A stretch of DNA of 44,872 nucleotides from positions 1-44,872 of the forward strand of contig LVLI01000070.1 in assembly GCA_001687465.1 (NCBI GenBank), in the 5' to 3' direction. Below the pieces are notes generated by a model that was not told where the DNA came from, made no database searches, and worked only from the letters and a program-made list of their open reading frames with translations. The DNA is from Halocafeteria seosinensis. Lineage: Eukaryota; Sar; Bigyra; Bicosoecida. The translations under genes and the position numbers were made by a program. Within the stretch, counting starts at the first letter, position 1. Every line of letters starts with the position of its first letter. Of this stretch, positions 11,799 to 24,337 are shown one piece after another.

Positions 11799-12937
11799 AT
11801 CCCCGGCTCGGCTCACTGATGCCCTACGTACTTCATGGTTGCTGTCGGCCTCCTTGGATATCGATCAGTGCGTCTAAGCAATTACATTGAAGGCAATCAT
11901 ACACGAATACAATGCATACCTAATTCCAGTACTTGAATATGTCTCTGTGTCCCTCAGCACACCCCGTTCTCTTGGGAGGCTGGCGAGACCAAACGTGAGC
12001 CCTTCCACATGTACTGCTCCGCTTCTATCACGAACGGGATAATTTCCGTGTGGTGTTCCCTCAGGTGTCCGTGCCTTGTCCGTTTCGTCTTCTTCCGCTT
12101 CTGCCGCGATGGTGGGGAGTCTTCTCGCTGCCCTGGCTAGTCTGTGTCTGGGTTTGGTACGGTCACACCAGGCTTTTTGGGCCTGTTGCTACCATGTCCA
12201 TTACTGCCCTCACTTCTCCTTCGTTCTGCGGGGGTCGTTCCGTGTACGGACACGCTGTGCCCTAACACTGGGCATATTTGAAAGCACCCCTGGGACAAGG
12301 TTTGAAGTTACTCCTAGCTTAAGGGGTAGATATCTAGATGACTGGTACCGAAAGGAGGGTTGCCAACAATCAACGCCAGAGGATCATACTTGATATCCAG
12401 CGGAGATCTCCAAGAGCTATCCGACAACTTACGAGGAGCGATCGCAGTAAGACCAATGTTACGAGGAGATCTTCCAGCCTACCCAAGGATGGTTAGACAA
12501 GCAGAGGAATGGAGATAAGCACCCGATAATCGCGGCAATGCGGGAGCTAACGACAAGCCGCAGAGTTACACACAATACACTCCGTACCCCATAGCAGGCA
12601 CGAGCGATAATATCCAAAGTTAAGCAAAGTAAGAATATCGTGACCTGGTCACAGGCAACAGGTACACACACATGTGACAGATAGCCCACCGGCCGGGGGG
12701 TTGACCGCATCCTCTTAACGAGGAGCAGCATGCCCCCGTGTTAAGCAGCGACGGCCCCGCTGTTCCTGCAGCCTTGCTGACATGCGCTGTGAGGGAACGG
12801 AACACTGGCTTTGCTCAGGAGGCACGAGGGGAGGCGGCATGCCTGCGCCAGCGATGTCAGGATTATCGACAAGGTTCGGCCTGGGAAGAAAGGGCCCTGT
12901 GCATGCCACAGTGACGCCTACGTAGGACCACAAAACA
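11799..12937. other. Intergenic, 3' flank of ATPase gene and decayed repeat DNA
   Basis: The first about 250 bases are the presumed 3' untranslated region. Frames at 12050-12393 give cysteine/tryptophan-rich peptides without recognisable domains. Near-identical short blocks containing TTACGAGGAG occur at about 12430 and 12459. From about 12460 the DNA seems to belong to the minus-strand retroelement remnant that follows, with a SINE-like copy nested in it. Confidence 0.4.
12663..12765 (-). mobile_element. SINE-like short retroposon, copy 1
   Basis: About 103 bases, closely similar to the copies at 35021-35094 and 40264-40367. Read on the minus strand it begins GAACAGCGG, contains the hairpin-forming CCTCGTTAAGAGG and ends in a short TG-rich tail. 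I see no clear target-site duplication here. It lies inside the decayed retroelement. Confidence 0.65.
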
Positions 12938-13375
12938 CTAACAACATAGTCTAATACAAAGGCCTGCTGCTGGGAATGAAACTGGTCTGCGATGCGTTTG
13001 ACGCACCCCCAAGTGCGCCACCAGAAAGCGGTCGACGTCTACATGGAAAGGACCGGTTGCAGCAGCGCAGTTAGGATTAAGTGTTGGTCCAAACGAGGCA
13101 GTTGTGGCCACTAACAAGCAGCCACCTGACAGGGGAGATGGCGCCCCAGGAGTTCCGTCCACCTCAGATTCGTCAACATAGCCCAGATTGTAGTACATTT
13201 CCTGCTCGAGACCAAAGATGATGCGGCTAGCCAGGTCCTCCTGAAGCCACGAAACCGGTTCCCACGTCCGTGCTGTCTGTAGGTAGCCCTTCCAGTGGAC
13301 GAGGATCCGCCTGTCGTGGAGCCTGAAGTCGATAAACCTCTCGACCTCATCTACCGTGTGTGTAGCTCTAGGTGG
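12938..13375 (-). pseudogene. Chromodomain-bearing end of a Ty3/gypsy (chromovirus) integrase, remnant
   Basis: The open minus frame between stops encodes 145 residues. Its start reads as a chromodomain: VERFIDFRL, then VHWKGY, then TWEPVSWL, with the WKGY and TWEP cores and spacing of the family. In chromoviruses this domain follows the integrase and directs insertion to marked chromatin. A stop codon immediately upstream (13376-13378) and frame changes beyond it break the polyprotein, and no intact reverse transcriptase, RNase H or integrase core was found. A cellular chromodomain gene is less likely given the decayed surroundings. Confidence 0.6.
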
Positions 13376-14784
13376 CTAGTCTAACCCATACTCGTTGGGT
13401 TGTTCGACGCGGTCTTAGCCAAGCGTTCGGCTGTCGAATTTGAGACCTTGCGTATGAACCTAATCTCTGCGCTCCTCACCATTGGGAGGTTCCTACGGTG
13501 AAACCATTCAGTCCGTGCCCGCTCGAAGAGCAGGATGAGCTTGTCGTTGCGGTACTGGGCTTCTGTGATCCATCATCATTTGTGAATCGCACTGGCTTGA
13601 GAGGCCTAACTGGAGTTTTGTACCAGCTGGCCCCTGTAGCATACAGCCTCGGCTCCCGCGTGCCGGGTTGCCCTTCGAAGCGCCATCGGTCTGGCAGAGT
13701 AGGCCCTCGAAGGCATCGGTTACGTTTATGGCTGGTGGAAGGTCCGCTGCGCACATCATTCCCAGCTCCGAGGGTACAGGTGCCATCACTGAGAATTGTG
13801 GGACCGCACCTTTATTTACTCTCCAATGTGAAAATGTATCCGCGACCACGGACTGCATCATGTTGGCCACCCTCTTTCAAGGTAGTAGATCGTTGAGTTC
13901 CCTGCTCCTGAACGGTGCAGCTATCAATCTGGGAGTGCCACCGCTATACTTGAGCACGAGCTTGGCTGCTTTTGGAACATCTGCATGATTTATCGAGCGC
14001 TTAAACTGCAACGCAATCATCTTCTTGACATGCAACAGTTTTAGTGTAGTTAGCCACAGGGGACGGGATATCGTGGGAGACTGTACGTTAGTCTTTATCA
14101 GTCGGAATTGGCTAACATCCTCATTTTTACCACTACAGTATAATAAAAGCCCTGGTTATTTCAGAGGGAATTCACTTCACAAGCATCGCATTCGTTTGCC
14201 TCGCTCCAATACAGAAGCACGATGGTCAGCGCGGCTGCTTTGGGAGAAGTTTCCCAGTTCATCGACGTGAACTAACACTTGGGGATGATCTGTTTGTTCC
14301 CACCATAAGGCTCAAAAATTCGAGCCATACCATTACTGGCAGTAGGAACTTGCCGCTTGGTATCCCACCACAGCTCGAAGTACTTACGTTCTTCGTCACT
14401 ATTTGACGGAAGGTAACGACCCATGAGCTAGAACCATGCCTTTGCTGTGTTCATTACATCGTCTATATACGATTCCCACCAGTCACGCGCTCTGAGGTTG
14501 GACCTAATCTCGTCTTCTCGCAAATGAAACTGTCTAAGCTTGCCTGGTATTGGGGTGTGTTGCAGCGGCCGTACATGTATTCGCCCCTTTGCCCGTAAGC
14601 ACTTGCCTCGTGTAAGATGAGGAGGCTGTGTGGGAATTTTTCGTCGCGGGCTCCTTTCTGGGTCTCCAGTCAACTGCTTGTCTGGCATTGGGGCGTCCTG
14701 CAGCGGCCGTATTCCCTCCCGGAGAAGGTCCTTTCTTCGGCATCGTCTGGTACAAACAGTGCGAACTATCCTCCTGGTCCCGTG

Positions 14785-14818
<34 letters not shown>

Positions 14819-14850
14819 AAAACTGTACTGTGCTGTATGACACAACACAC
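13376..14850 (-). pseudogene. Decayed retroelement-like coding DNA, minus strand
   Basis: Several overlapping minus-strand frames (13476-13870, 14428-14850, and a continuation to about 14280 after one stop) look like broken coding sequence: the composition is protein-like but stops and frame changes interrupt it. 14280-14520 contains tryptophan-rich segments that could be Gag-like. Two blocks 138 bases (46 codons) apart, at about 14538 and 14676, are near copies. I recognise no named domain, so linking this to the chromodomain remnant rests on strand, position and decay only. Confidence 0.35.
14787..14815. repeat. (AC)n microsatellite
   Basis: An uninterrupted run of AC dinucleotides of about 29 bases. 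On the minus strand it is a TG tract, like the tails of the SINE-like copies, but no SINE body lies next to it. Confidence 0.9.
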
Positions 14851-14855
14851 ACAAN

Positions 14856-15279
14856 GAAAAGAAGAAAAACAAAGCTACCAGAGAGAACAAAGTAACGCNC
14901 TTGTGTACAACCCACGACCGCCGATCAATGCCAGGTACTGTTGCACAATAGACTTCATTCATGCAATTGACACTGAGTCAGGATTGGAACGACGCCTCAG
15001 CTTCACAAACTCTCTGCAGCCGAAGTTCCGGCTGGATATAACGAGAGCATGTTGGCGATTTGATGATACCATGTCCCATATGTACTGTTGGTTAAGAGTG
15101 TCTGGTCCATGGGTTAGTTTGTATAGGACCTAGATAAAATAGAAATAGTAGCCTCTAGAACACTTCCTGACCAGCCGTTAACAGGGTTTTCGTGAAGATC
15201 GCTTTACAGTCGTCCATACAGAACAGCTCGTGACTGTTTTCTCTATTTCTACAGCCTTAACCACTAGGAATCCGTTCAT
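14856..15279. other. Intergenic
   Basis: Contains an unresolved base (14899). I see no supported gene. A plus-strand frame runs across the microsatellite to 15133 but has repeat-derived composition. Confidence 0.4.
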
Positions 15280-18200
15280 ATGAGTAACGGCAAAATGGTG
15301 CGAACTCCATTGAGGGACACAACCAACGTGGCGCCATCTCCAGCACCCAACTCCACCGCCGCCAAATCCAAAAACGCGCGTCCCAGAGACTATACGTCCC
15401 ATACGGTATGTTTTGCTACTTTTTACACTGCCCAAGACGATTTTGGTGCAATGATGTCTTGCGAACCTAATGATGGTACCTTAATGGAAGGAAATTGTTT
15501 GTGCTACTGCTTATCAGCTACAGAGTGAAGCGTCGGGAAGTGGAGAAGCTCAGGAGACGTCGACCGGAAACGAACATGATCAGACGTACCAGGAATATAA
15601 GGAACGACTCCAAGTATCGCGCGGATGGCACATTCCTACGAGGGAAGCACTGCTGCTCATGCAGCATCCAGATTGCCCGCCTCCTTGCAAATCTGTCGGG
15701 TTCTGTTTGAATTCCGTAAGTGCATTCCAGCTTTGACCACACTTGTGACTATATTAAGATATTCTTCTTGCTCAAAATACAGGTGCTCCTCTCTATCGGG
15801 CAAATCAAATTTACAAAAGAAGGCCTACTGTTTGATGGAAGATATCTGAAACATGAACAGGAAACCTCGGTTTCGTACCAAGGAACACAGTATTTGTTTT
15901 TTCCATACAAGGACGTGATCGAGACGCGGGCAAAGCAATTAGACGCAGAACCGCCACAAATGTTTGTTGAAATGCCATGGCCAAAAGACATAGACTCGAA
16001 CCGGGAGCATTTCGATTGGGCCGATCAACGCTTATTTTGCTCCTTCGTCTTCTTGCCACGTAGGTAGCATAATCTTCTCTATGTGGAATACCCCAAATCA
16101 GTTCTTTTACCTCAATATCTCTCGCTTTTCAATCATGCAGTACCGAAAGAGAAAAGTGATCGTGGCAACATACATGAAATATGCACTGCCGCGTTGGCGC
16201 GCACAGCTACTTCGAATTCCTCATCAAGTCCCGAGGACAGCAACAAAGAAGATACGGAGTTTGCAACGACAAAGCCTTCAAACAACAGCGAGCAGAATGC
16301 GAAAGCTCAAATACATGCTCCCAAACCTAACCCTAATGGGGAGCCGGCATCAAGGATACGTGCTATTCGGGAAAAAGCAGCTGCAGCCGCCGCAGAACGA
16401 AAAAAGAAGGCGATTGAGCGAGAAGAAGCCAGAGAACACAGACGAAAACAGTTATCTCAGAAACAAGAGGAAGGCACCACATGTGTGGAGGAAAATGGGA
16501 GCAGAAATGATAGCAACGTCGAACAATGTCAGAGTGACAGTGAAGACAGCAGCAGTACCGAACCTCTTTCACTACCAAGCAACTCCGCTACTGCAACCAT
16601 CACCGAAGTGCAACATACGGAAGCGTGCTCTGATTCGTACTCAAGTCAAGAAGCAGCCACCGATATTAGCGAAGAAACGGCCGTTAGTGTAGGGGCTACA
16701 ACGGAAGTCAATGGAGTCGCCTCTGCGCGTCCACCACCAGCACCGGATTCGTCCCGCGAAGATGCTGGATCGCATCAGCAAGATACAGCTAAAAGCAGCC
16801 CACCCGGATGTGCGGCAACTGGTTCCATTTACTCCTCCTCATTTTCTCATGCACTGCCGCCGGTCGAATCTATGTCAACTAGGGATATAGTGTGTGAGCT
16901 GGCCTCCGTGTCATACGCTCGAGCTCCTCCGATGCAGCCTACTTCCTCAACGGAAGCGATTCAGGACCCGGATTATCAACACAACGAAGCAACAGCAATC
17001 TCCCGGGCTAATTTTATTCAGAGGTTACCGGTAGGGGGAGATCATGACTATCACCTGCATCGTAGCAACAGCGTGCAGATTTCGCCTAATATGAAATCGT
17101 TGCTCTCTATAGTGGATGATGACTGTCTTCCAACTGCGGTGCCAATTGCGGGATTCGGCACTTCTGGCCGGCCCGTTGCCGCGCTCGACAATTCAAGCTT
17201 GGTAGCTAGTGGCGATCGCGATAATACTGTGGTTATCCCTTCACCATTTGACATTGATATATCTTACCCAGGTGTTGCCTTTGACATGAGTAGTGATGAG
17301 GAAGGTCAGTTACTAGAACCTCAACGGAGGTTTCAGGCACTGTGTGATGACTACATGAGAAACCACGATGTGTCCATTCCCGAGGATCTTGCTCACTGCA
17401 AAGTTCTCCGTCCCTCCTATCGGCATCCGCGAGACCCTCATGGTTGTCTGACTGCAACTGCGTCCATCGCAAGGATCGAAGCATTGCGTGAACGCTTAAA
17501 CCAGTTAACCGATGGTTACCCAGTGACGGCTCCACCACCACCAGCAGCGCTTCTACCCGAGGACATGCCCATAGGCCTGTACCCACCGTTCAATTCCTCG
17601 ATCAAGAAACAAAAACAAAGTAATGAGATTGCTGAACTCAGGCCTCGCCTGACTGAGATGATGGAAGCTCGCAAAGCTGAGGAGAATTACATGAAGGAAG
17701 CAACAAAAGCAACTGCTATGAAGGAAAATGGACAGTATCATTATTATGATGAATCCGATGCTGAGTTATCAGCTAGAGAGTACGAACGCCGTTACATGGA
17801 AGATGTCCACCGAATGCGCGCTGACACGGATGCAAATCTTGAACTGGAGTTAGCGGCGGTGATGGAGGATACTCCATTAGACTGGTGGAAACAGGAACAA
17901 GGTCCTTGCGTATGGGCTCGTCCCTCGGAGGGTCAGGTCGAGCATAATAATACTGAGACCACTCCAGTAACCGGGGAAAAAGACAACTCTGATTCTCAAG
18001 ACGACGCAGGCAGCATTGGAGTCAGTGAGAGTGGTTTCCTTGAGAAATGCGTGGCGTCAGCCCATGGGTCTCTTTTGAAATGGATGGAGGTAGATCAACG
18101 AACATTTGAATACTTGATTTCGGCTACCCAAGGGGACGACGGCCAGCGCGATCCATTTATAACCTCAGCGTATTTGGAATTCTCGTCGGCTGTATATCAA

Positions 18201-20294
18201 GCACTCCGGAGGTACTCATCTAAAATTGGTATGGCCGGTATTCAAGCTAAGAAATATCTTTCCCACGCCACTCCGCAAACCAACAAAGAGAGTAGCGTTT
18301 CTGGTGCGGACGCATTGGGCGATTCTGCGGAGGATGAATCGGAAGAGCTCGAGTTCCATCAGGGTTCCCAGCAACGTATCAGCAAGTCTCCAGAATCGCA
18401 ATCAGAAGGAACTGCAGTTACAAGCACTGGTACAAGCCACAACGGAGATGTGTCTACACACCAATCCATGATCTCCGAGCACCAAGCAGGATGCACAGTG
18501 GGTGCCACAGAGGAGGCCTCTAATTTGAATGAAGAGCAACGCCAAGCCCCTGTCTCGGAACAAGATGTAGGTGTCACGGATGCGGATTGTGGCACTAGCA
18601 CTTTGGACAATACCACTGTAGAGGTTGCCAAACGTGGCTCGGATATAGCCCTCAGCGAAGAGATGCAAGCAGGCCCCAGACAAGGCGGCGAAGAGGAAAA
18701 CAACGAAACCCCTCGTGTGATTTTCCAAACTGGTGTTGGAAGCAATGGATCAGACCTAAACAAGAGTGAATGTCGTTGGATTTCGGCGTCCCTAGAAGAG
18801 GACGAGGAGGAGCAGAACGAATGCGGTGATGTCCTCCCAGAAATTTTAGAAGAGTCTGGATCCGAGGAGAATCTCGAGAGCGAAAGCACCAGCGAAAATG
18901 AGGTGGACTCTGCCTGCCGTAAACAGGACGAGTGTACAAGCAATCTACCCAAGTTTCATGAGAGGTATCCCTCTAAGGTGCATTCTGAGCCCCGCCGGGG
19001 AAGAGACCTGACCAGCCCCTCGGTCAAGCATGAAAGCCAAAATGTGACTCCCTGCGCCAAATCCACATCATATTTGCAGCGTGCTGTGGAGAAAACTCCA
19101 TTTTTCTCCCCACGGAAGCGAGTATCCAGTCGTTCGTCAAAGAAGGAAGCAGATACTGCAACACCCTCGTTCAAAGAGGTGGTGATGCGACGACTTGATA
19201 AACTAATGTTGGAAGATGAAAATGCAGAGCAATCCGAAGATTATGTGCGTGCCCGGCTTTTCGATGAAAATGAAGACGCAACCGTTGCAGCTGCAGTATC
19301 TGAAGAAAATTCTCCCACTGCGGAAGAGGAGGACTCGGACGACGTCGTCTTTCCAGGAGATCTTTTAGGTAACGACGAGGACGACGATAGACAAGCAAAC
19401 GGTGGCCAATCCGGGTTTGCGGATACTGAGTTTGAGACGAAATCGGCGGAAGATGATCCGAATAAATTGCCATCGGTAATATGTGATGATGGTGGAGAGG
19501 CATGTAGTCAGGGCGGTCGTCTGGAAGCCGGTGTCGTTCAACGTACCTCAAACTCCCCCTCTTGCTTCTCTGGGAACGTACGTGCCAAAACACCGACATT
19601 TGATCCGTCTCCTGCCAGTATCCAGAACGCTATGCCACTATTTTCGCCGGCCATGCTGTGGAAGATGGAAGAAAGTCCGATTAGCTCGTTACCGAACCCT
19701 GCGCAGTTCCTGCGGGCTCACCACGAAGATTCAGTCGAAGAAGAAGGTAAGACTCCCTCTCCCCCAGCCAATACGCCATCGGGATTCTCTGCGTTAGTCA
19801 ATAGGTTTAGATTGATGAGGCTGGTTAGTAAACGAGGATCCCCTGCTAGTGGGAAAGCGAAGACGCGCTCCCGGATCACGCCAACGCACAGTGGTTCTCC
19901 CCAAGAAGCCGAACGGGCGAATACTTCCAAATCTTCTCGGAAGATGCTCTCGTTTTCCAGTGCTCCGTGTGTCCTGTCCTGTAGAGACGAAAACGCGGAA
20001 AGCCCTTCCAGCTCTGAGACTCAAAAGTTGGGAGTATCTACCGATCAAAGTAGCGACTTATCGTCTTCCTATGGAGACGAAAACACTGGAGTTTCGCCTC
20101 GGACAGAGAAGCCTGTCGTATGTACTGATCAATATAGTACCTCTGCGCCATTATCGACGGACGCCAACAGCCCTGTAGCATCCCCATCTACCACGAGTCC
20201 TCCGCATGCAAGTTCTCATGCAGCCCTGCTGCGCAAGATGATACATTCTCCGGAAAGCTGGGAGCCAAACCAAACGTCGGAAGAAAGGAGTTAA
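15280..20294 (+). CDS. Large acidic S/T-P-rich protein of unknown function, four exons
   Basis: Exons: 15280-15405, 15518-15715, 15783-16059, 16141-20294 (intron phases 0, 0, 1), giving 1584 residues. A second in-frame ATG at 15295 has a better context (AAAATGG) and may be the real start. The N-terminal 200 residues look folded (GWHIPTREALLLMQHPD; a segment around IKFTKEGLLFDGRYL) but match nothing I know. A charged helical stretch lies near residues 280-310 and a second, with a WW pair, near 700-800. The rest is mostly disordered and acidic, with dozens of SP/TP sites near the C-terminus (FSPRKR, TPSPP, SGSP), as in cell-cycle-kinase substrates. A nuclear or cytoskeletal scaffold is an inference only. 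Long minus-strand frames beneath it are shadows. Confidence 0.75.
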
Positions 20295-20393
20295 GTGACT
20301 AAATTTCGTAATGGTTCATTAATCATAAACGTAAGGTTAAATTAATAACACAAAGTAAGTGTCCATTTTATTTCTGATGAGATTCTTAGTCGC

Positions 20394-21297
20394 TCAAATC
20401 ATCCAACACGCAATGGAGCCGACAAATTGACCAACGGTCGTACCAATACCTGGCCAAATAAGTGTCCCCAATGCTACACCTGTTCCTTCCGAAGCAACCG
20501 ATCCTACCGAGCGCACAAATAGGGACAAACTCTGATTAATCACATCTTTCCAAGGTGGTATGCGGTAGTCCTTTTCGATAGAGTCTAATTGTTGCAGTGA
20601 CTTTTTAAGTTCATATCCTACCCGTTCACGTTCCAGGTGGGAGGTATTTGGATCTCGATATAGTTCAGATTGCATCGCTCGGGCTCTGTGCAGCCTTTTC
20701 TCAGCCCGGTTCTTGAGCTGGTCGCGCCTCAGTTTCTTCCACAGCACAGTTCCAATAATGATAGTCTCTTCCACTGTGTATATAGCCGAGCAAGGTATCA
20801 CAGCACTCCTCGCTCCCACCATGAACATAGAGTAGGCAGCTTGAAGTCTCGCCTTGAACTCATGATCTGGGTCACGCTTCTTTTGCACTTTATATAGAGC
20901 TTCCTTGCTGGGGTCTGCAACTCTCAAAACCCTATAGGGTCCTCAGTTGATACGTAGGAACCACACAGTGTATCGTACCTCTCATGAAGCGGCCCGCGGT
21001 CTTCTCATCCCATAATTGAAGCGCAAGGTATTCGAATAAGCGCTGCACTGAAATGACTGAGATATCCTTAGCTATGGCCGGTCCAATCAAGTACAGCGCT
21101 TCCTGAGGGGAGCTGTATTCGGCTATCGCTTCCGCTGGGTCCTTGTCCTGCTCCATGGCTGAATTGGAGACGTGGGACAGCTTCATGGCAGTGTTTTTGA
21201 ACACTGTCAGTACCAGGCGAGTGGGCCGAAGGTGGTCAAAAGGCCTCTTACGGTGTCGTAAGGGGTCTTTACGGTATCGTACGATGTCTCCACTCAT
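20394..21297 (-). CDS. 279-residue protein of unknown function, two exons
   Basis: Exons: 21297-20979 and 20914-20394, with a 64-base phase-1 intron (GTACGA...TTGCAG). The chosen ATG (AAAATGAG) is in frame with a possible earlier start at 21357. The N-terminal third is basic (RYRKDPLRHRKRP). The middle is helical and charged, and has two hydrophobic stretches (around YSMFMVGARSAVIP and TIIIGTVLW). The last 30 residues are Gly/Ile/Trp-rich (GTLIWPGIGTTVGQF) and end in hydrophobic residues, suggesting membrane association. I do not recognise the family. It is transcribed toward the 3' end of the large S/T-P-rich gene, with about 100 bases between the stops. Confidence 0.65.
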
Positions 21298-21489
21298 TTT
21301 TGCTATTCTTGCCTTGACTAAAAACCTCGCATCCACACAACCTCGGGACAGATACAATTTCGGTTTATCAACAACAATCGAATAATCGTCTGTAAGGGAA
21401 GTTCACGATTACAGTAAGTGTCTACGACGTTTTTCGGATACGTTGGTCCACCACTGTTTGCAATCGAAGGAATCAGGTCGCTATTCGCA

Positions 21490-22510
21490 ATAAACAGTCG
21501 GATGAAACTAGTTAAATCGATGGATGAAGAAAAGTATCGTCCTTCTCACTTCTTGCTTCGCAAGCGATTCCGAATTCCTGGCATTCCTAAAAATGATGCA
21601 TCTTATCCAATTGTTGGATAACACCTTCCTTGTAATTTCTATTCTTTGGAAGCTTATTAGTGTGGAAGCAGCTAAGTAGAACCCATGATGGGATTATACG
21701 TACCATATACATGTACACCGGGCAACTTCTCGTGGTAGCAAGAATCGGAACCGAATTCTCGGACGCACTTCCGCGCGACCCGATCAAGTTGAAGTTGAGT
21801 GCTCCCATCGCTCTATTGGAGTCATAAGCACCAAATTCTCCAAGTACCCGACCGCATGCGAAGATTCCCGTACAAGAGCACCAGGAGGTGACGAAAATGG
21901 GTCGAACGACTGAGTTCTAGGGTCCATATCATGGATTCTTGCCCAAGGGTGGAGTTGTTGACCCCGGACCACTCGCCGTACCCCCGCCACGGACACCCGG
22001 CCATGGGTCAACCTTCGGACCTTCTCAGTAACACGTCTATCGCAGGATTTGATGATGTCAGAGCCGTCTACATTGTCAGTAGCACCAACACTTCTCTCAA
22101 CTAACCCGTTTCCTCTGTTGTGGCCGGTGGAGGAGAGAGGAGAGTGTATTTGTTACCCTATAGCAGTGGGTGTTCTTTTGGGAAGCTATTTGAACACTCC
22201 CACAACCTCAAGCGGTCGTAGTCTGTTTATAGTCTCTACACGACTGCATGTACACGTTCACGACCAGTCTAAAGGCTTATCTATAGTATATTGTTGATAG
22301 TTTGTTATCCGACTGGAATCGCCCGAGTGGGAAACGCTATTGGAGGTGAAAAACACTTCTGTGATTTTGCTCGTTTTGACGCGCTGCATTTTGCCAGTTT
22401 CAGTACCATAGCATCTCCCGCGTGTATGCACGGACGGCCAATATTGTGGTATCCTCCGCAATACAATAGAGAAAGGTCTGGTAAGCTGCCTCTCCCGTGG
22501 ACACACCTAG
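21490..22510 (-). CDS. Possible minus-strand gene, exon structure unresolved
   Basis: Several minus-strand frames look coding. A frame from about 22120 to 21784 includes VRRLTHGRVSVAGVRRVV and MDPRTQSFDPFSSPPG. A second frame over 21587-21850 includes VLGEFGAYDSNRAMGAL and ends at a good donor (ATG then GTACGT at about 21711). A third lies at 22400-22510. The first two overlap in different frames without an intron between, so either there is a frameshift or one frame is chance. No family is recognised. Confidence 0.25.
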
Positions 22511-22594
22511 GCGTGTCGTCTTTGGACTGAAAGTCACGTGCAGAGTGGGGCGCAGGAGATCCAAGAGAAGATCATCGGGAAAACCTTGGGGACG

Positions 22595-24337
22595 ATGAGC
22601 TCTCGTGCTCAACAGCAGTACGCTACATCTTTGCTTCAGCGTGATGCTAATGAAGAGACGAAACCACGTAACCAGCCCCAATATCATGGGACCTCGTCTT
22701 TTTTAGCGAATGACATTATGTATGGCAGGAGGGGAGAAGTGCAGGAGTGGATGGGACCTCGCGACCAACTGNAACCGCCAGTGGGTGCGGGACCCCACCA
22801 ATCGTACTTGGTACCCCAGGAAGGAAGGGCTGATCGCATGCAACCAATGGATGCAGTATATGAAACCAGTTACAAACGACATAGAAGAGAGTACGGTGAA
22901 GAACAAGACGAAGAGGATGATGACAGTCAGTTCGACCGCGAACAAATTCCCCGACGGAGTGGCCGGTACGGCGACGTAAGCTCCTACGACTACGACGACT
23001 TCGACTCAAACCAAGGATTTGCTCTCAGACAGAAGCCTTCAGAACAGGATGAGCAAAAAGAACTTGGTGACACAATTTCGGAAACAGGTAGTGGTAGGCG
23101 ACGCGGTAGACGAAGGGTTAATGGAAGAGCGACACGAAGAGGTGCGGAGGTTCAAGACGATGGTCGAAGTAGCGCGTTTGAAAGCGAGACTGGTAGTATG
23201 GGTGCCTCCCAGAGTGCTCGTCCTGAAGATGAGGACGAAGAAGTGGGTGAAGATGAGGAAGGAGATGAGGAATATTCGCAAGATGATCGTCGTGTGATGG
23301 ATGAAGAGGAGTTGAAAGTGCGTCGAACGAGACGAGGAGTTTACAAGTCCAAGAAGAAGGATTCTAATACCGCCGCCACAGAAGAGGCCGGGAATGAATA
23401 CCCGAAGAAAAAGTACAGACGGTACGTGCACATAGAGTGGATCTCACTAAATTTTATCTTATTCCGCGTCGATTGTCTGCAGGCGGAGGAACGCTCCGGG
23501 ACGAAGGTCAAAAACTCGAGTTAACAGCCCTCGGAGAAAGAAAATTGTAAAACGTTCCGTGAGCAATCGTGACATCGAGATTGTTTTCGATTTATGCAAT
23601 GAGCCCTGTCTCAAATACAACATTGCCCAAGTGCTGGATCCTGGAACAGATTACACTGATGTACGGACGTGTCATGAATTTGACGTAGTGAATGCTCTAA
23701 TAATTCGTCTGTCTCTTCATGTCAATGCAGTGGACAAGTTTCAAACTTAAAGAACGTACTATTTACATGGACACGGTCGCCAATAGGTAAGCAAGTGCCT
23801 CTTTTTGCTCCCATGGGTATACCTCTTCTAGTAGAGGGTTTCTGGTTGACCAGATACGAGATATGCCGTGAGGATAGCGCATCCGAGGATGGTTTTGATC
23901 AATATCGGATTTCGAAGGTAAAACGGTGTCGCTCACTAGGCATTCGCGATATGGCAAACATTCAGGTAATGGCTTTCTAGCGATAATTGTCAGCATTGTC
24001 AGCTGCGTCATCTCCAGAATCGGTCTTACAGATTCCCCTTCCTGAATCGGAACTTGATGTGTTACATAGGCACGTGCAATGGGATGAAATATTTTGGGCC
24101 TCTGAGGGTGTGGAAATAAGTGATTTGAAGTTGAAACTTCATTGTCTTCGCTTTTGTCTAAACATTCAACCTCTTCATCATGAAGAACTGCAACGTGAAT
24201 TGAACGATATAGATGCGATAGAGGAAACGTTTCGAGACGAATTTCCTGTTGACCCCTTTTATGACGAACCCGAATGGGAAGTCGTACGTAAGATTCCTGA
24301 GTTCATGAACGCGTATAGATCGTTCAAGAGTGAATAG
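22595..24337 (+). CDS. Protein of unknown function with a long charged disordered region
   Basis: Exon 1 is 22595-23421 (phase 2, GTACGT donor) and joins 23483 after TCTGCAG. The frame is then open past 23640. Further exons probably lie at 23728-23780, 23820-23960 and 23995-24337, but I could not make every phase agree, so the 3' half is approximate. The first 280 residues are disordered: a Gln/Tyr-rich start, then alternating blocks of Arg/Lys (RRRGRRRVNGR) and Glu/Asp (EDEDEEVGEDEEGDEE). The C-terminal 110 residues look folded (WDEIFWASEGVEISDLK, then an acidic helix) and finish at a stop at 24335-24337. The composition suggests a nuclear, nucleic-acid-associated protein; this is inference. 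An unresolved base is at 22772. Confidence 0.6.

Noticed and set aside
14630-15133. Plus-strand 167-codon frame across the AC microsatellite
   Set aside because: Its middle is a His/Thr run made by the repeat and two unresolved bases fall in it; no domain.
18359-18952. Long minus-strand open frame (197 codons) under the S/T-P-rich gene
   Set aside because: It lies wholly inside the long plus-strand exon, has Ser/Cys/Arg-rich shadow composition and shows no motif.
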